Assembly (NCBI GenBank): GCA_023457035.1
Contig: JAEWNN010000203.1
Coordinates: 1 to 30,253, forward strand
Length of the DNA: 30,253 nt
From: Verrucomicrobiota bacterium
GTDB lineage: Bacteria > Verrucomicrobiota > Verrucomicrobiia > Opitutales > Opitutaceae
Reading direction: 5' to 3'
A program made the position numbers and the translations under genes. Positions 1 through 6,956 of the stretch are shown piece after piece. The notes below the pieces were generated by a model. It saw nothing but the letters and a program-made list of their open reading frames with translations. It searched no databases and had not been told where the DNA came from. Numbering within the stretch: position 1 is the first letter of the stretch; each line of letters starts with the position of its first letter.

Positions 1-1
1 G

Positions 2-2521
2 GCCGCGGTGGCGCTGGCGACGGCGGATGCGCCGGCCGCGCCGCCGGAGGGCGTGCGCCGCGTGGCGCTGCTGGCGGTGGCGGATCCGCTGCCGGCGGTG
101 TTGCGCGTGCTCGAGAAATGGAGCCAATCGGTGGATGTCGAGGTGCTCGTGTTCGGGCCGGCGGAGTGTGCCGGGGGGAGGAGCCTGCTGGCGGGCGATT
201 CTGCGGCCAATTCGCCTGCAAGCAGGCTCCTCCCTTCGGAGACGGACGGGCGGAGCGACCAAGGTCGCACCCTACGGGCGCCCGAGGGTGCGGCGTTGTT
301 CGACGAGTGGGGGCGGCCGCGACCCGAGGCGTGGAGTGTGCGGACGCTGGAGCTGGAGCCGTTCGAGCAGCGTGTGCGGTTGTGCGCCGATCCGACGGCG
401 CAGGCGGTGGCGATCGCGATGGAACTGGTGGCGGCGAGAGATCGGCCCGGGCTGTGCGCGGTGGGCGCGGCGGACCCGGAAGTGCTGCCGTTGCTGGCCG
501 GCGAACTGCGCGCGGCCGGCGTCGCGAGCCATCTGCCCGAGGGGCGGCCGTTGGTGCGCGAAGCCTTGGCTGGTCTGCTCGCGGCGCTGCAGGCGGCGGT
601 GCGCGCCGACGAGTGGGCGAGCGCGTCTGCGCTGGCGCGGCGCTCGGAGGTGGTGGAGTTTCTGGCACGCGAGAGCGGGTGCCCACCGGAGCGCTTGTTG
701 GCGGGGCTCGACGCACTGCACGCCGAGCACTTGCCGCCGACGCTGGCCGAGGCGCGGCGGCACACGGCGGAGCTGGAGGCGAAGCAGCCCGGTTTCGGCA
801 CTGCGCTCGCGCGGCTGGCGGCGTTGCTGGACGAACTGCGCGGTGGGGCGTTTCCCGAGGCCTGGAGCGGTGTGCTCGCGCGATTGTACGCGGGGCGCGA
901 GCTGGATCTGGCGCGCGCGGCGGATCGGGCGTTTGCCGAGGCGGCGGAGGCCTGGCGCGTGGCGGCGGCCGAGGTGGCCGCGGCGGCCGGGGGCACGGGT
1001 CGGGAGACCCGTGCCACGAAGGAGGCGGCCGATGGAAACGTGGCGCGCGCCGCGGCGTCGCCTCCCACGGTGCGGCGCGACCAAGGTCGCACCCTACGGG
1101 CGGAAGAGGCATGCGGGCTGGCGCTGCAACTTTTCGGTGCCGGGCGGCTCTTCGACGACAAGCCGGCCGGCGCGGTCGAACTCGACGGCTGGCTGGAGTT
1201 GGCCTTTCGCGACGAGCCGGTGCTCTTCGTGGCCGGGCTCAACGACGGCAGCGCGCCGGAGGCGGTGGCGGGGCATGCGTTCCTGCCGGAGTCGCTGCGC
1301 GAGCGGCTGGGGCTCAAGACGAACGCCCAGCGCTTCGCCCGCGACGCGTGGCAACTGGCGGCGTTGGCGGCGTGCCGCGCGCAGGACGGGCGACTGGAGG
1401 TTTTCCTCGGGAAGACATCGGCCGCGGGCGACCCGCTGCGGCCGTCGCGGCTGCTGTTCCAGTGCGCGGAGACGGAGCTGCCGGCGCGGGTGCGTTTCCT
1501 CTTCCGCGAGCTGCCGCCGGCGGGCGGCAACGTGGCGTGGCGGCGCGCGTGGCGCTGGCGCGTGCCGTGGGTCGGCGCGCAGGAGAAGCTGCGCGTGACC
1601 GGCTTCCGTGACTATCTGGCGTGTCCGTTCCGCTTCTACCTCAAGCACCGGCTGAAGATGGAGCCGGTCGACGCCGCGAAACGGGAGCTCGACGCGCGCG
1701 ACTTCGGCACGCTCGTGCACCGCGTGCTCGAACGGCTGGGGCAGGATACCGCGTGGCGCGACTGCACCGACGGCGAGGAGCTGGCGCGCGAGTTCGAGGC
1801 GACGCTCGACGCGGTGGTCGCGGCGCGTTTCGGTCCGGAGCTCTCGCTGCCGTTGCGCGTGCAGGCGGAGTCGGCGCGGCAACGGCTGGCGGCGGTGGCG
1901 CGGCTGCAGGCGGCGGAGCGCGCGGCCGGCTGGGTGATCCAGCACACCGAATGGAAACTGCCGGCGGGGAAGCTCGCCATCGGCGGCATCGAGCTTTCGG
2001 GCACGATCGACCGGATCGAGCGCCATGAGGCGACCGGCGCCTGGCGCGTGCTCGACTACAAGACCTCGGAGAGCGCGAAGACGCCGCGGGAGGCGCACCT
2101 GCAGGGCGACCGCGCCGGCCGCGCGTGGCTGGCGGAGGCGCGCTGCGAGCTCGCGGGGAAGCCGTTCCGTTGGACCGACCTGCAGCTGCCGCTCTACCGC
2201 TGGGCGCTCGGCGAGCTGTTCGGCGCGCGCGCGGCGAGCGTCGGCTACTTCAACCTGCCCAAGGCGGTGACGGAGACGCGGATCGACGTGTGGGAGGACT
2301 TCGGCGACGAATTGCAGACGGCGGCGCTGCGGTGTGCGACGGCGGTCGGCGCCGGCGTGAAGGCCGGGCGGCATTGGCCGCCGGTCGAGGAAGTCGACAA
2401 CGACGACTTCGCGGCGCTCATCCATGACGGCACGGCGGCGAGTTTCGACGTCGCCGACTGGCCGGCGGCGGCGAGGATCGAAACGCTCACGCGCATCGCT
2501 ACGGGGGAGGGCGGCGAATGA
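2..2521 (+). CDS. addB: AddB-like PD-(D/E)XK nuclease subunit, 5' end outside window
   Basis: The reading frame is open to the window edge; the first visible start-type codon is GTG at 8, so the true start probably lies upstream. Numbering from that GTG, the C-terminal third is a RecB-type nuclease domain: FGTLVHRVLE (566-575), GTIDRIE with Asp668, VLDYKT with Asp683 and Lys685, then QLPLYRWAL. The middle resembles the inactive helicase-like part of AddB. The paired cysteines of iron-sulfur AddB proteins are not evident: only YLACPF has a Cys near the nuclease start and the C-terminus has none. By family knowledge it pairs with AddA to resect double-strand ends for recombination. The stop is followed directly by a repeat spacer and addA. 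Three segments (about 174-285, 985-1105, and the last about 15 codons) are made of palindromic repeats that stay in frame. It could be named more cautiously a PD-(D/E)XK nuclease family protein. Confidence 0.88.
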   Translation, partial: AAVALATADAPAAPPEGVRRVALLAVADPLPAVLRVLEKWSQSVDVEVLVFGPAECAGGRSLLAGDSAANSPASRLLPSETDGRSDQGRTLRAPEGAALFDEWGRPRPEAWSVRTLELEPFEQRVRLCADPTAQAVAIAMELVAARDRPGLCAVGAADPEVLPLLAGELRAAGVASHLPEGRPLVREALAGLLAALQAAVRADEWASASALARRSEVVEFLARESGCPPERLLAGLDALHAEHLPPTLAEARRHTAELEAKQPGFGTALARLAALLDELRGGAFPEAWSGVLARLYAGRELDLARAADRAFAEAAEAWRVAAAEVAAAAGGTGRETRATKEAADGNVARAAASPPTVRRDQGRTLRAEEACGLALQLFGAGRLFDDKPAGAVELDGWLELAFRDEPVLFVAGLNDGSAPEAVAGHAFLPESLRERLGLKTNAQRFARDAWQLAALAACRAQDGRLEVFLGKTSAAGDPLRPSRLLFQCAETELPARVRFLFRELPPAGGNVAWRRAWRWRVPWVGAQEKLRVTGFRDYLACPFRFYLKHRLKMEPVDAAKRELDARDFGTLVHRVLERLGQDTAWRDCTDGEELAREFEATLDAVVAARFGPELSLPLRVQAESARQRLAAVARLQAAERAAGWVIQHTEWKLPAGKLAIGGIELSGTIDRIERHEATGAWRVLDYKTSESAKTPREAHLQGDRAGRAWLAEARCELAGKPFRWTDLQLPLYRWALGELFGARAASVGYFNLPKAVTETRIDVWEDFGDELQTAALRCATAVGAGVKAGRHWPPVEEVDNDDFAALIHDGTAASFDVADWPAAARIETLTRIATGEGGE
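176..234. repeat. Long hairpin repeat inside addB
   Basis: A perfect 14-bp inverted repeat, GGGAGGAGCCTGCT (176-189) against AGCAGGCTCCTCCC (221-234), encloses a second imperfect stem (191-200 against 209-219). It lies within the addB frame and is translated. The flanking protein reads naturally if this stretch and the next repeat are removed. Confidence 0.8.
255..280 (+). repeat. Short palindrome GCGACCAAGGTCGC plus tail, copy 1, in addB
   Basis: The near-perfect inverted repeat at 255-268 is followed by the tail ACCCTACGGGCG. An identical 26-nt unit recurs at 1077-1102 in the same gene. Both copies are read in the same frame and encode the peptide DQGRTLRA. Confidence 0.85.
991..1018 (+). 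repeat. Hairpin repeat ACGGGTC/GACCCGT, copy 1, in addB
   Basis: The unit contains CACGGGTCGGGAGACCCGTG followed by CCACG. The same hairpin is found at 3758-3777 and 4545-4564 inside addA. It encodes a glycine/arginine/threonine-rich linker (TGRETRAT) in AddB. Confidence 0.82.
1077..1102 (+). repeat. Short palindrome GCGACCAAGGTCGC plus tail, copy 2, in addB
   Basis: This is an exact recurrence of the unit at 255-280, in the same reading frame (DQGRTLRA again). With the hairpin at 991-1018 it forms a repeat-derived insert of about 120 nt, after which the helicase-like domain resumes at CGLALQLF. Confidence 0.85.
2479..2502 (-). repeat. REP-like hairpin forming the 3' end of addB (degenerate)
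   Basis: Read on the minus strand this is GTAG followed by a GTGA-loop hairpin; on the plus strand CTAC lies at 2499-2502. The stem has two mismatches. It encodes the last residues of AddB (about IETLTRIATG). A second degenerate copy follows at 2535-2558, just after the stop codon. Confidence 0.65.
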
Positions 2522-2534
2522 GTGCGCTGCGGAA

Positions 2535-2558
2535 CGAAACGCTCACTCGCCTCGCTAC
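2535..2558 (-). repeat. REP-like hairpin, degenerate, in the addB-addA spacer
   Basis: This copy resembles 2479-2502, with the plus-strand CTAC at 2555-2558. The shared core, CGAAACGCTCAC, suggests that the pair arose as a local tandem duplication straddling the addB stop. Confidence 0.6.
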
Positions 2559-2574
2559 GGGGGAGGATGGCACC

Positions 2575-2628
2575 GTAGCGGCGTTCGTGAGAACGCCGAC
2601 AGATCGATGCGCTCACGCGCATCGCGAC
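2575..2628. repeat. Paired inverted REP-like hairpins upstream of addA
   Basis: The forward unit is GTAG (2575-2578) plus CGGCGTTCGTGAGAACGCCG (2579-2598). After 6 nt comes the reverse unit CGATGCGCTCACGCGCATCG (2605-2624), with CGAC where a CTAC is expected. Two head-to-head hairpins match the layout of the bacterial interspersed mosaic elements known for REP sequences. The pair ends about 40 nt before the addA start. Confidence 0.8.
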
Positions 2629-2669
2629 GAGGAGGGGGCGCGGCCGGAGTCGCGAGGGGAGGGCGGCCC

Positions 2670-5600
2670 ATGAACACGGTCGGCCACGAGATGATCTTCG
2701 CGTCGGCGGGGTCGGGGAAGACCTTCGCGCTGACGACACGCTTCATCCGGTTGCTCGCGCTCGGCGTGGCGCCGGAGCGGATCGTGGCGCTCACGTTCAC
2801 GCGCAAGGCGGCCGGCGAGTTCTTTGGCGAGATCGTGAATCGGCTGGCGGCGGCCGGCACGGAGGAATCCGCGGCGCGGACACTCGCGAAGGCGCTGGAG
2901 CGGCCGGAGCTCGCCGCGGCGGATTTTCGGCGACTGCTGCGCGGGATGGTCGGTGCGATGCACCGGCTCAACCTCGGCACGCTCGACGGGTTTTTTGCGA
3001 AGATCGTGCGCGCGTTTCCGCTCGAGCTCGGGCTGGGCGGCGAGCCGGGCCTGCTCGACGAGCACGCGGCCGCGGAGGAGCGGCGGCGCGTGCTCGCGCG
3101 GTTGTTCGCCGGCAGCGAAGCGCTCACGCCGGAGCAGAAGGCGCTCGTGGAGGCGTTCCGGCTCGCGACGTTCGGCACCGAGGGCAAGAGCGTGGCGGCG
3201 AGCCTGGACCGCTTTGTCGAGGCGCATCTGGCGCTCTACCGCGCGGCGCCGCAGGCGGCGAAGTGGGGCGTGGCGCGGCGGATCTGGCCGGAGGGGTTCC
3301 CGTGGGCGGTGGCCGACGACGCCGCGGTGGCGCGCGCGGCCGACGAGATCGACACGTGGGCGGCGCGGTCGCCGGAGCTCAAGGACAAGCCGCGGGCGCG
3401 CTGGCGGGCGTTCGCCCGGGAGGCGCTGGCGTGGACGCCGGGCCAACCGCGGCCCGAGAACCTCGAGTTCGTGCTGAAGAAGGCGCTGGCCGACTGGCCG
3501 GCGGTGGCCGCCGGCACGGCGACGCTCACGATCGACCGGCAGAAGTGCGCGCTCGGACCGGAAGTGTGCGGGCCGTTGGCGGTGCTGGCGCGGCGGATCG
3601 TCGGATTGGAGCTCGGTCGCCGGATGGCGGTGACGCAGGGCATCGCGGCGGTGCTGAAGCTGTTCGACCGGTTGTACGACGCCGAGGTGCGGCGCGCGGG
3701 GCGGCTCACGTTCGCGGATTTGCAGCAGTTGCTCTCGCCCGACCGGGCGGCGGCGGACACGGGTCTGGAGACCCGTGCCACGGCGGAGCAGGGGGCCGCG
3801 GGCGGCTGGGGCGGCGAGGCGCTCGACTACCGGATCGACGCGCGGCTCGATCACTGGCTCTTCGACGAGTTTCAGGACACCAGCTACCAGCAGTGGCGGA
3901 TTCTGGAGAAGTTCGTCGACGAGGTGGTGCAGGACCCGGAGGGGCGGCGGAGCCTGTTCTATGTGGGCGACGTGAAGCAGGCGATCTACACTTGGCGCGA
4001 GGGCGATCCGCGACTGTTCCGGCACGTGGCCGCGCGGTACCGCGGCGCGATCGCGGAGGGCGAGCTCAACGACTCATGGCGCTCCGGGCCGGCGTTGATC
4101 GAGATGGTCAACCGCGTGTGCGGCGACGGCGCGGCGATCGCGGAGCTGTTTCCCGAGGCGGCCGCGGAATGGAACGGCCACTGGCGCGAGCACCGCAGCG
4201 CGCGGCCGGAGCGGAGCGGGCAGGCGGCGCTTCTGCTCGCCGACGACGAGGCCGGGCGCTGGGAGACGACGCTGCGGCTGCTCCAGGAACTGCGGCCGAC
4301 GGAGCGCGGGCTCACGTGCGCGGTGCTGGTGCGGCGCAACGAGATCGGCGCGCAGCTCGCGGACTATCTGCGGCGCGAGGGCGGCATCGCTGCGGTGGCG
4401 GAGGCGGATCTGAAGATCGGCACCGACAACCCGGCGGCGACGGCGCTGGCGGCGCTGCTGCAGCTCGCGGTGCATCCAGACGATGGGTTCGCGCGGCGGC
4501 AGGTGGCGATGTCGCCGCTGGCGGCGCTGCTGGGCTTCGAGGGCCACGGGTCTGGAGACCCGTGCCACGGCGCGGGCGCAGGTGGCACGGTCGGCGACGT
4601 AGCGGCGTTCGTGAGAACGCCGGCCGGAGTTTGGCCAACTCCAGGAAAAGAAGGTGCGGCGTTCATGAGAACGCCGGGGGATCGATGTGCTCACGCACAT
4701 CGCTACAAGGAGGCGGATTTCTCGGCGGTGGGCGCGGCGGTGCGCGGTGCGATCGAGGCGGAGGGCTTCGAGCTGTGGCTGGCCGGGTGGGCGCGGCGGT
4801 TGGAGCCGGTGCTGGCGGCGGACGATGCGTTCACGCGGCTGCGGTTGCGCCAGTTGGTCGCGGCGGGGCGGATTTTCGACGAGCGCGGTACCCGGGACGT
4901 GGACGCGTTTCGGCGTTTCCTCGACGAATACTCGGTGCGCGAGCCGGAGGGCGCCGGAGTGGTGCGCGTGATGACGGTGCACAAGGCGAAGGGGCTCGGT
5001 TTCGACGTGGTCATCCTGCCGGATCTCGAGGGGCAGAAGCTTGCGCAGCGGCGCGACGGACCGGCGGTGTGCAAGGCGGCGGATCGCTCGGTGGCGTGGG
5101 TGCTGAACTATCCGGAGTCGTGGCTGGCCGACGCCGATCCGGTGTTGCGCGAGTACGCGGCCGCGGCGGTGGCGGAGAACTGCTACGAGCAGCTCTCGCT
5201 CCTGTACGTGGCGCTGACGCGCGCCAAGCGGGCGCTCTATGCGGTGATCGAACCGCCGGGCAAATCGGCGTCGCTGAACTTCCCGCGGCTGCTCACCGCC
5301 ACGCTCGGCGCGGAGGAGCGCACGGTGCGGGTAGGGGAGGCGGGCTTCCGCGGGGTCTGGGCGGCCGGCGAAGTGGAATGGATGATGGAGGATGGCCGAA
5401 GGACGTTGGCCGATGGCCGGGGTGCGACGGACAAGGGGCGGGCGCAGGCGGATGCGGCCGAGCCGGAGGTTGCTCCGGGCTTGGACTGCGGTGGGTCCGC
5501 CGGCGGTGCCGCGGCGAATATGGCGCGGCCGGACCCGGTGGGGGCGGTGCGGCTGGCGCGACGCGCGCCGCTGGTGGCCCTGCGCCCCTCGGGTTTGAAG

Positions 5601-6131
5601 CCCGGACGGGTGCAGGCGGGACGGCTCCTGGCGGGCGGCGGGGCGGCGGCGACGGAGTTCGGCGTCCAGGTGCACCGGTTGTTCGCCACGGTCGAGTGGT
5701 TTGGTGGCCCGGATACGGCGGAATGCTGGGCCGCGGACGCCCGTGGCGAGGGACGCCCGGAGGCGGCCGTGCGGGAGGTCGCGACTTGTCTCCAAACACC
5801 GGAGTTGCGGACCGTTTTTGCGCGGGAGAATCCCGGCGACGAGGTGTGGCGCGAGCGGGCGTTCGAGGCCGTGGTCGCGGGCGCGTGGGTGTCGGGCGCG
5901 CTCGACCGGGTGGTGGTGCGGCGGACGGCCGAGGGAGGCCGCACGGTGGCGATCTACGATTTCAAGACGGAGCGCGGGGCGGACGAGGCGGGGCTGCGCG
6001 AGCGGCACGCCGCGCAGCTGAACCTCTACCGCGCGGTCGTGGCGAAGCTGGCCGGGGTGGAGGAGGGGACGATCCGGGCGTTCGTGGTCGCGACCGAGAC
6101 CGGGCGGTTGATCGAGATCGGCAAGCGGTGA
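2670..6131 (+). CDS. addA: AddA-like UvrD-family helicase with C-terminal nuclease
   Basis: A 1153-residue superfamily 1 helicase-nuclease. The Walker A box ASAGSGKT is at residues 11-18, followed by the motif Ia region ALTFTRKAAGEF. Walker B is FDEFQDTS with Asp399 and Glu400. Helicase motif V lies around residue 768 (VMTVHKAKGLGFDVV) and motif VI, YVALTRAKRAL, at 846-856. The C-terminal nuclease motifs are LDRV with Asp1079, IYDFKTE (1095-1101) and QLNLYRAVV. The ATG at 2670 was chosen because it puts Walker A at the usual N-terminal distance; the frame is open to 2424, but that part is repeat DNA and addB overlap. It is the partner of the upstream AddB-like gene. Repeat inserts at about residues 363-372, 626-681 and 906-955 interrupt the domain sequence in frame without touching a catalytic motif. 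No internal stop or frameshift is seen. Confidence 0.92.
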   Translation: MNTVGHEMIFASAGSGKTFALTTRFIRLLALGVAPERIVALTFTRKAAGEFFGEIVNRLAAAGTEESAARTLAKALERPELAAADFRRLLRGMVGAMHRLNLGTLDGFFAKIVRAFPLELGLGGEPGLLDEHAAAEERRRVLARLFAGSEALTPEQKALVEAFRLATFGTEGKSVAASLDRFVEAHLALYRAAPQAAKWGVARRIWPEGFPWAVADDAAVARAADEIDTWAARSPELKDKPRARWRAFAREALAWTPGQPRPENLEFVLKKALADWPAVAAGTATLTIDRQKCALGPEVCGPLAVLARRIVGLELGRRMAVTQGIAAVLKLFDRLYDAEVRRAGRLTFADLQQLLSPDRAAADTGLETRATAEQGAAGGWGGEALDYRIDARLDHWLFDEFQDTSYQQWRILEKFVDEVVQDPEGRRSLFYVGDVKQAIYTWREGDPRLFRHVAARYRGAIAEGELNDSWRSGPALIEMVNRVCGDGAAIAELFPEAAAEWNGHWREHRSARPERSGQAALLLADDEAGRWETTLRLLQELRPTERGLTCAVLVRRNEIGAQLADYLRREGGIAAVAEADLKIGTDNPAATALAALLQLAVHPDDGFARRQVAMSPLAALLGFEGHGSGDPCHGAGAGGTVGDVAAFVRTPAGVWPTPGKEGAAFMRTPGDRCAHAHRYKEADFSAVGAAVRGAIEAEGFELWLAGWARRLEPVLAADDAFTRLRLRQLVAAGRIFDERGTRDVDAFRRFLDEYSVREPEGAGVVRVMTVHKAKGLGFDVVILPDLEGQKLAQRRDGPAVCKAADRSVAWVLNYPESWLADADPVLREYAAAAVAENCYEQLSLLYVALTRAKRALYAVIEPPGKSASLNFPRLLTATLGAEERTVRVGEAGFRGVWAAGEVEWMMEDGRRTLADGRGATDKGRAQADAAEPEVAPGLDCGGSAGGAAANMARPDPVGAVRLARRAPLVALRPSGLKPGRVQAGRLLAGGGAAATEFGVQVHRLFATVEWFGGPDTAECWAADARGEGRPEAAVREVATCLQTPELRTVFARENPGDEVWRERAFEAVVAGAWVSGALDRVVVRRTAEGGRTVAIYDFKTERGADEAGLRERHAAQLNLYRAVVAKLAGVEEGTIRAFVVATETGRLIEIGKR
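3758..3783 (+). repeat. Hairpin repeat ACGGGTC/GACCCGT, copy 2, in addA
   Basis: CACGGGTCTGGAGACCCGTG plus CCACGG lies in frame shortly before the Walker B region (peptide TGLETRAT). It matches the copies at 991-1018 and 4545-4570. Confidence 0.82.
4545..4570 (+). repeat. Hairpin repeat ACGGGTC/GACCCGT, copy 3, in addA
   Basis: This has the same 20-nt hairpin as 3758-3777, followed by CCACGG. It is read in a different frame from that copy (peptide HGSGDPCHG), so the protein sequence is not what is conserved; the DNA is. It opens a repeat block of about 165 nt. Confidence 0.82.
4599..4622 (+). repeat. REP-like hairpin with GTAG guide, in addA
   Basis: GTAG (4599-4602) is followed by CGGCGTTCGTGAGAACGCCG (4603-4622). 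The hairpin equals that at 2579-2598 and is translated as part of AddA. Confidence 0.85.
4626..4642. repeat. Near-palindrome GGAGTTTGGCCAACTCC in addA
   Basis: A 17-nt near-perfect palindrome centred on TGGCCA lies between two REP-like units in the AddA insert. It may be a separate small repeat family; only one copy is seen here. Confidence 0.5.
4653..4706. repeat. Paired inverted REP-like hairpins in addA
   Basis: The forward hairpin CGGCGTTCATGAGAACGCCG (4657-4676) has a degenerate guide, GGTG. After 6 nt comes the reverse hairpin CGATGTGCTCACGCACATCG (4683-4702) followed by CTAC (4703-4706). Order and spacing equal the pair at 2575-2628, but this pair lies inside the coding region and one stem carries compensatory changes. 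Confidence 0.82.
5380..5440 (+). repeat. Low-complexity GATGG/TGGCCG tract in addA
   Basis: Imperfect iterations of GGATGG, GATGGCCG and TTGGCCGATGGCC encode a basic/acidic linker (about residues 904-927) between the helicase core and the C-terminal nuclease. It resembles the degenerate tandem tracts in the intergenic mosaics, so it may be a further repeat-derived insert. Confidence 0.5.
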
Positions 6132-6632
6132 GCCGGTTGCCGGTGAGCCGGTTGCCGGTGGTCGGTGATCGGTTTGGCCGTAGCGATGCGCGTGAGCGCA
6201 CCGATGGCCGGTTGCCGGTTGCCGGTGGACGGTGGACGGTGAGCGGTGAGCGGTGGACGTTCTGCCGTTCGGCATTCGTGCCCTCGGCAGAACCTGCGGG
6301 AATCTACGGCGCGGTGCGCCTCCGAGTGGGTTGCCGGTGAGCGGTTGCCGGTGGCCGGTGAGCGGTTTGGCCATGGCGATGCGCGTGAGCGCACCGATGG
6401 CCGGAGTCTCCAATCCATGGCCACGAAGAGGCCGCAGCAGGCCCAAGCGGGAGAGCCGTTTTCGTGGGTTTTCGTGCCTCGGCGTGGCGAATCGTTCCGT
6501 TTGTCGTCTCCGGGGCCCTGGTGCCCGCGCGCGGGACGGTTTTCGCCGCGGGTGCGAGTTTCCGCGGATAATGGGCTTTACTCGCGTGCAGCGAGTCCGC
6601 ACAACCGACGTTTTCAACCAACACCGACACCC
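6132..6632. repeat. Intergenic repeat mosaic downstream of addA
   Basis: No gene is supported here. From left to right: a degenerate tandem tract of GGTTGCCGGT, GGTGGACGGT and GGTGAGCGGT type units (about 6132-6370); a REP-like unit with GTAG at 6180-6183 and a one-mismatch hairpin at 6184-6203; a second hairpin at 6377-6396 with a degenerate guide; then a CCAATCCATGGCCAC block and a TTTTCGTGGGTTTTCGTG block (about 6408-6480). Positions 6156-6200 are identical over 45 bp to 11479-11523 behind pilQ. The last about 70 nt look like the leader of the next small gene. Confidence 0.8.
6567..6572 (+). promoter_or_regulatory. Possible -10 box for the small ribosomal protein gene
   Basis: GATAAT matches the -10 consensus at five of six bases, 60 nt before the ATG at 6633. 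No convincing -35 element lies at 16-18 bp spacing. A short inverted repeat, ACTCGC-GTGCA-GCGAGT (6580-6596), follows and would sit at the start of the transcript. Confidence 0.3.
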
Positions 6633-6734
6633 ATGGGAAACCTTAAGAAGAAGCGCCGTCTGAAGATGGCGAAGCACAAACGCCGCAAGCGCCTGAAGGC
6701 GAATCGCCACAAGAAGCGTACCTGGCAGAAGTAG
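6633..6734 (+). CDS. bS22/mS38-like ribosomal small-subunit protein (AURKAIP1/COX24 domain)
   Basis: A 33-residue, extremely basic protein (MGNLKKKRRLKMAKHKRRKR at the start, ending in TWQK). The pattern KKKRR-KM-KHK-RKRLK-NRHKK is the signature I associate with the AURKAIP1/COX24 (DUF1713) domain. That domain occurs in mitochondrial mS38 and in the 33-residue mycobacterial protein bS22, which binds near the decoding region of the 30S subunit. Length and arrangement agree. The ATG at 6633 was chosen because the frame upstream is repeat mosaic with no protein character. No Shine-Dalgarno sequence is obvious. A rho-independent terminator follows within 20 nt, so it is probably a single-gene unit. 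The family assignment is by motif recognition only. Confidence 0.8.
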   Translation: MGNLKKKRRLKMAKHKRRKRLKANRHKKRTWQK

Positions 6735-6752
6735 CCCCCATCGGTGGGTCGC

Positions 6753-6785
6753 GGGCGTCGTGCACAACGGCGCCCTTTTGTTTTT
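6753..6785 (+). terminator. Rho-independent terminator after the bS22-like gene
   Basis: Stem GGGCGTCGT (6753-6761) with ACGGCGCCC (6767-6775), one G-U pair, a 5-nt loop, then TTTTGTTTTT. It separates the small gene from the pil operon. Confidence 0.85.
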
Positions 6786-6956
6786 GCGGGGGCGGTGCGC
6801 GGGAAGCAATGCCGCGCAAAAAACGCTGTCAAAACCCCGCGGGTGATGATGGTTTTGGTTTTAGGCCTTGAGAGTTGGGCCGATTTTTACGAAATAGGGT
6901 GAACGTTCCAGCCATGCTTTCGCGCTGACCGTGGTCGACGCCCTCGCTCCCATCCC

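Noticed and set aside
27..6340. Other long frames overlapping addB and addA on both strands
   Set aside because: Arg/Ala/Gly-rich translations without domains; shadows of the real genes.
6246..6632. N-terminal extension of the bS22-like protein
   Set aside because: The frame runs through mosaic repeats; family members are only about 33 residues long.
4074..6809. A 911-codon open frame on the minus strand, opposite addA
   Set aside because: It arises from the codon bias of a very GC-rich gene on the other strand and runs through repeat DNA. No domain is recognisable, and AddA motifs on the plus strand are unambiguous.
6830..6862. CAAAACC/GGTTTTG inverted repeat as a second terminator
   Set aside because: It has a 14-nt loop and a weak stem. 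The preceding terminator at 6753-6785 is sufficient, so this is too uncertain to annotate.
6868..6896. Promoter for the pil operon (TTGAGA at 6868 with a weak -10)
   Set aside because: No hexamer near 17-bp spacing has more than about three consensus matches. A sigma-54 pattern was also sought and not found.
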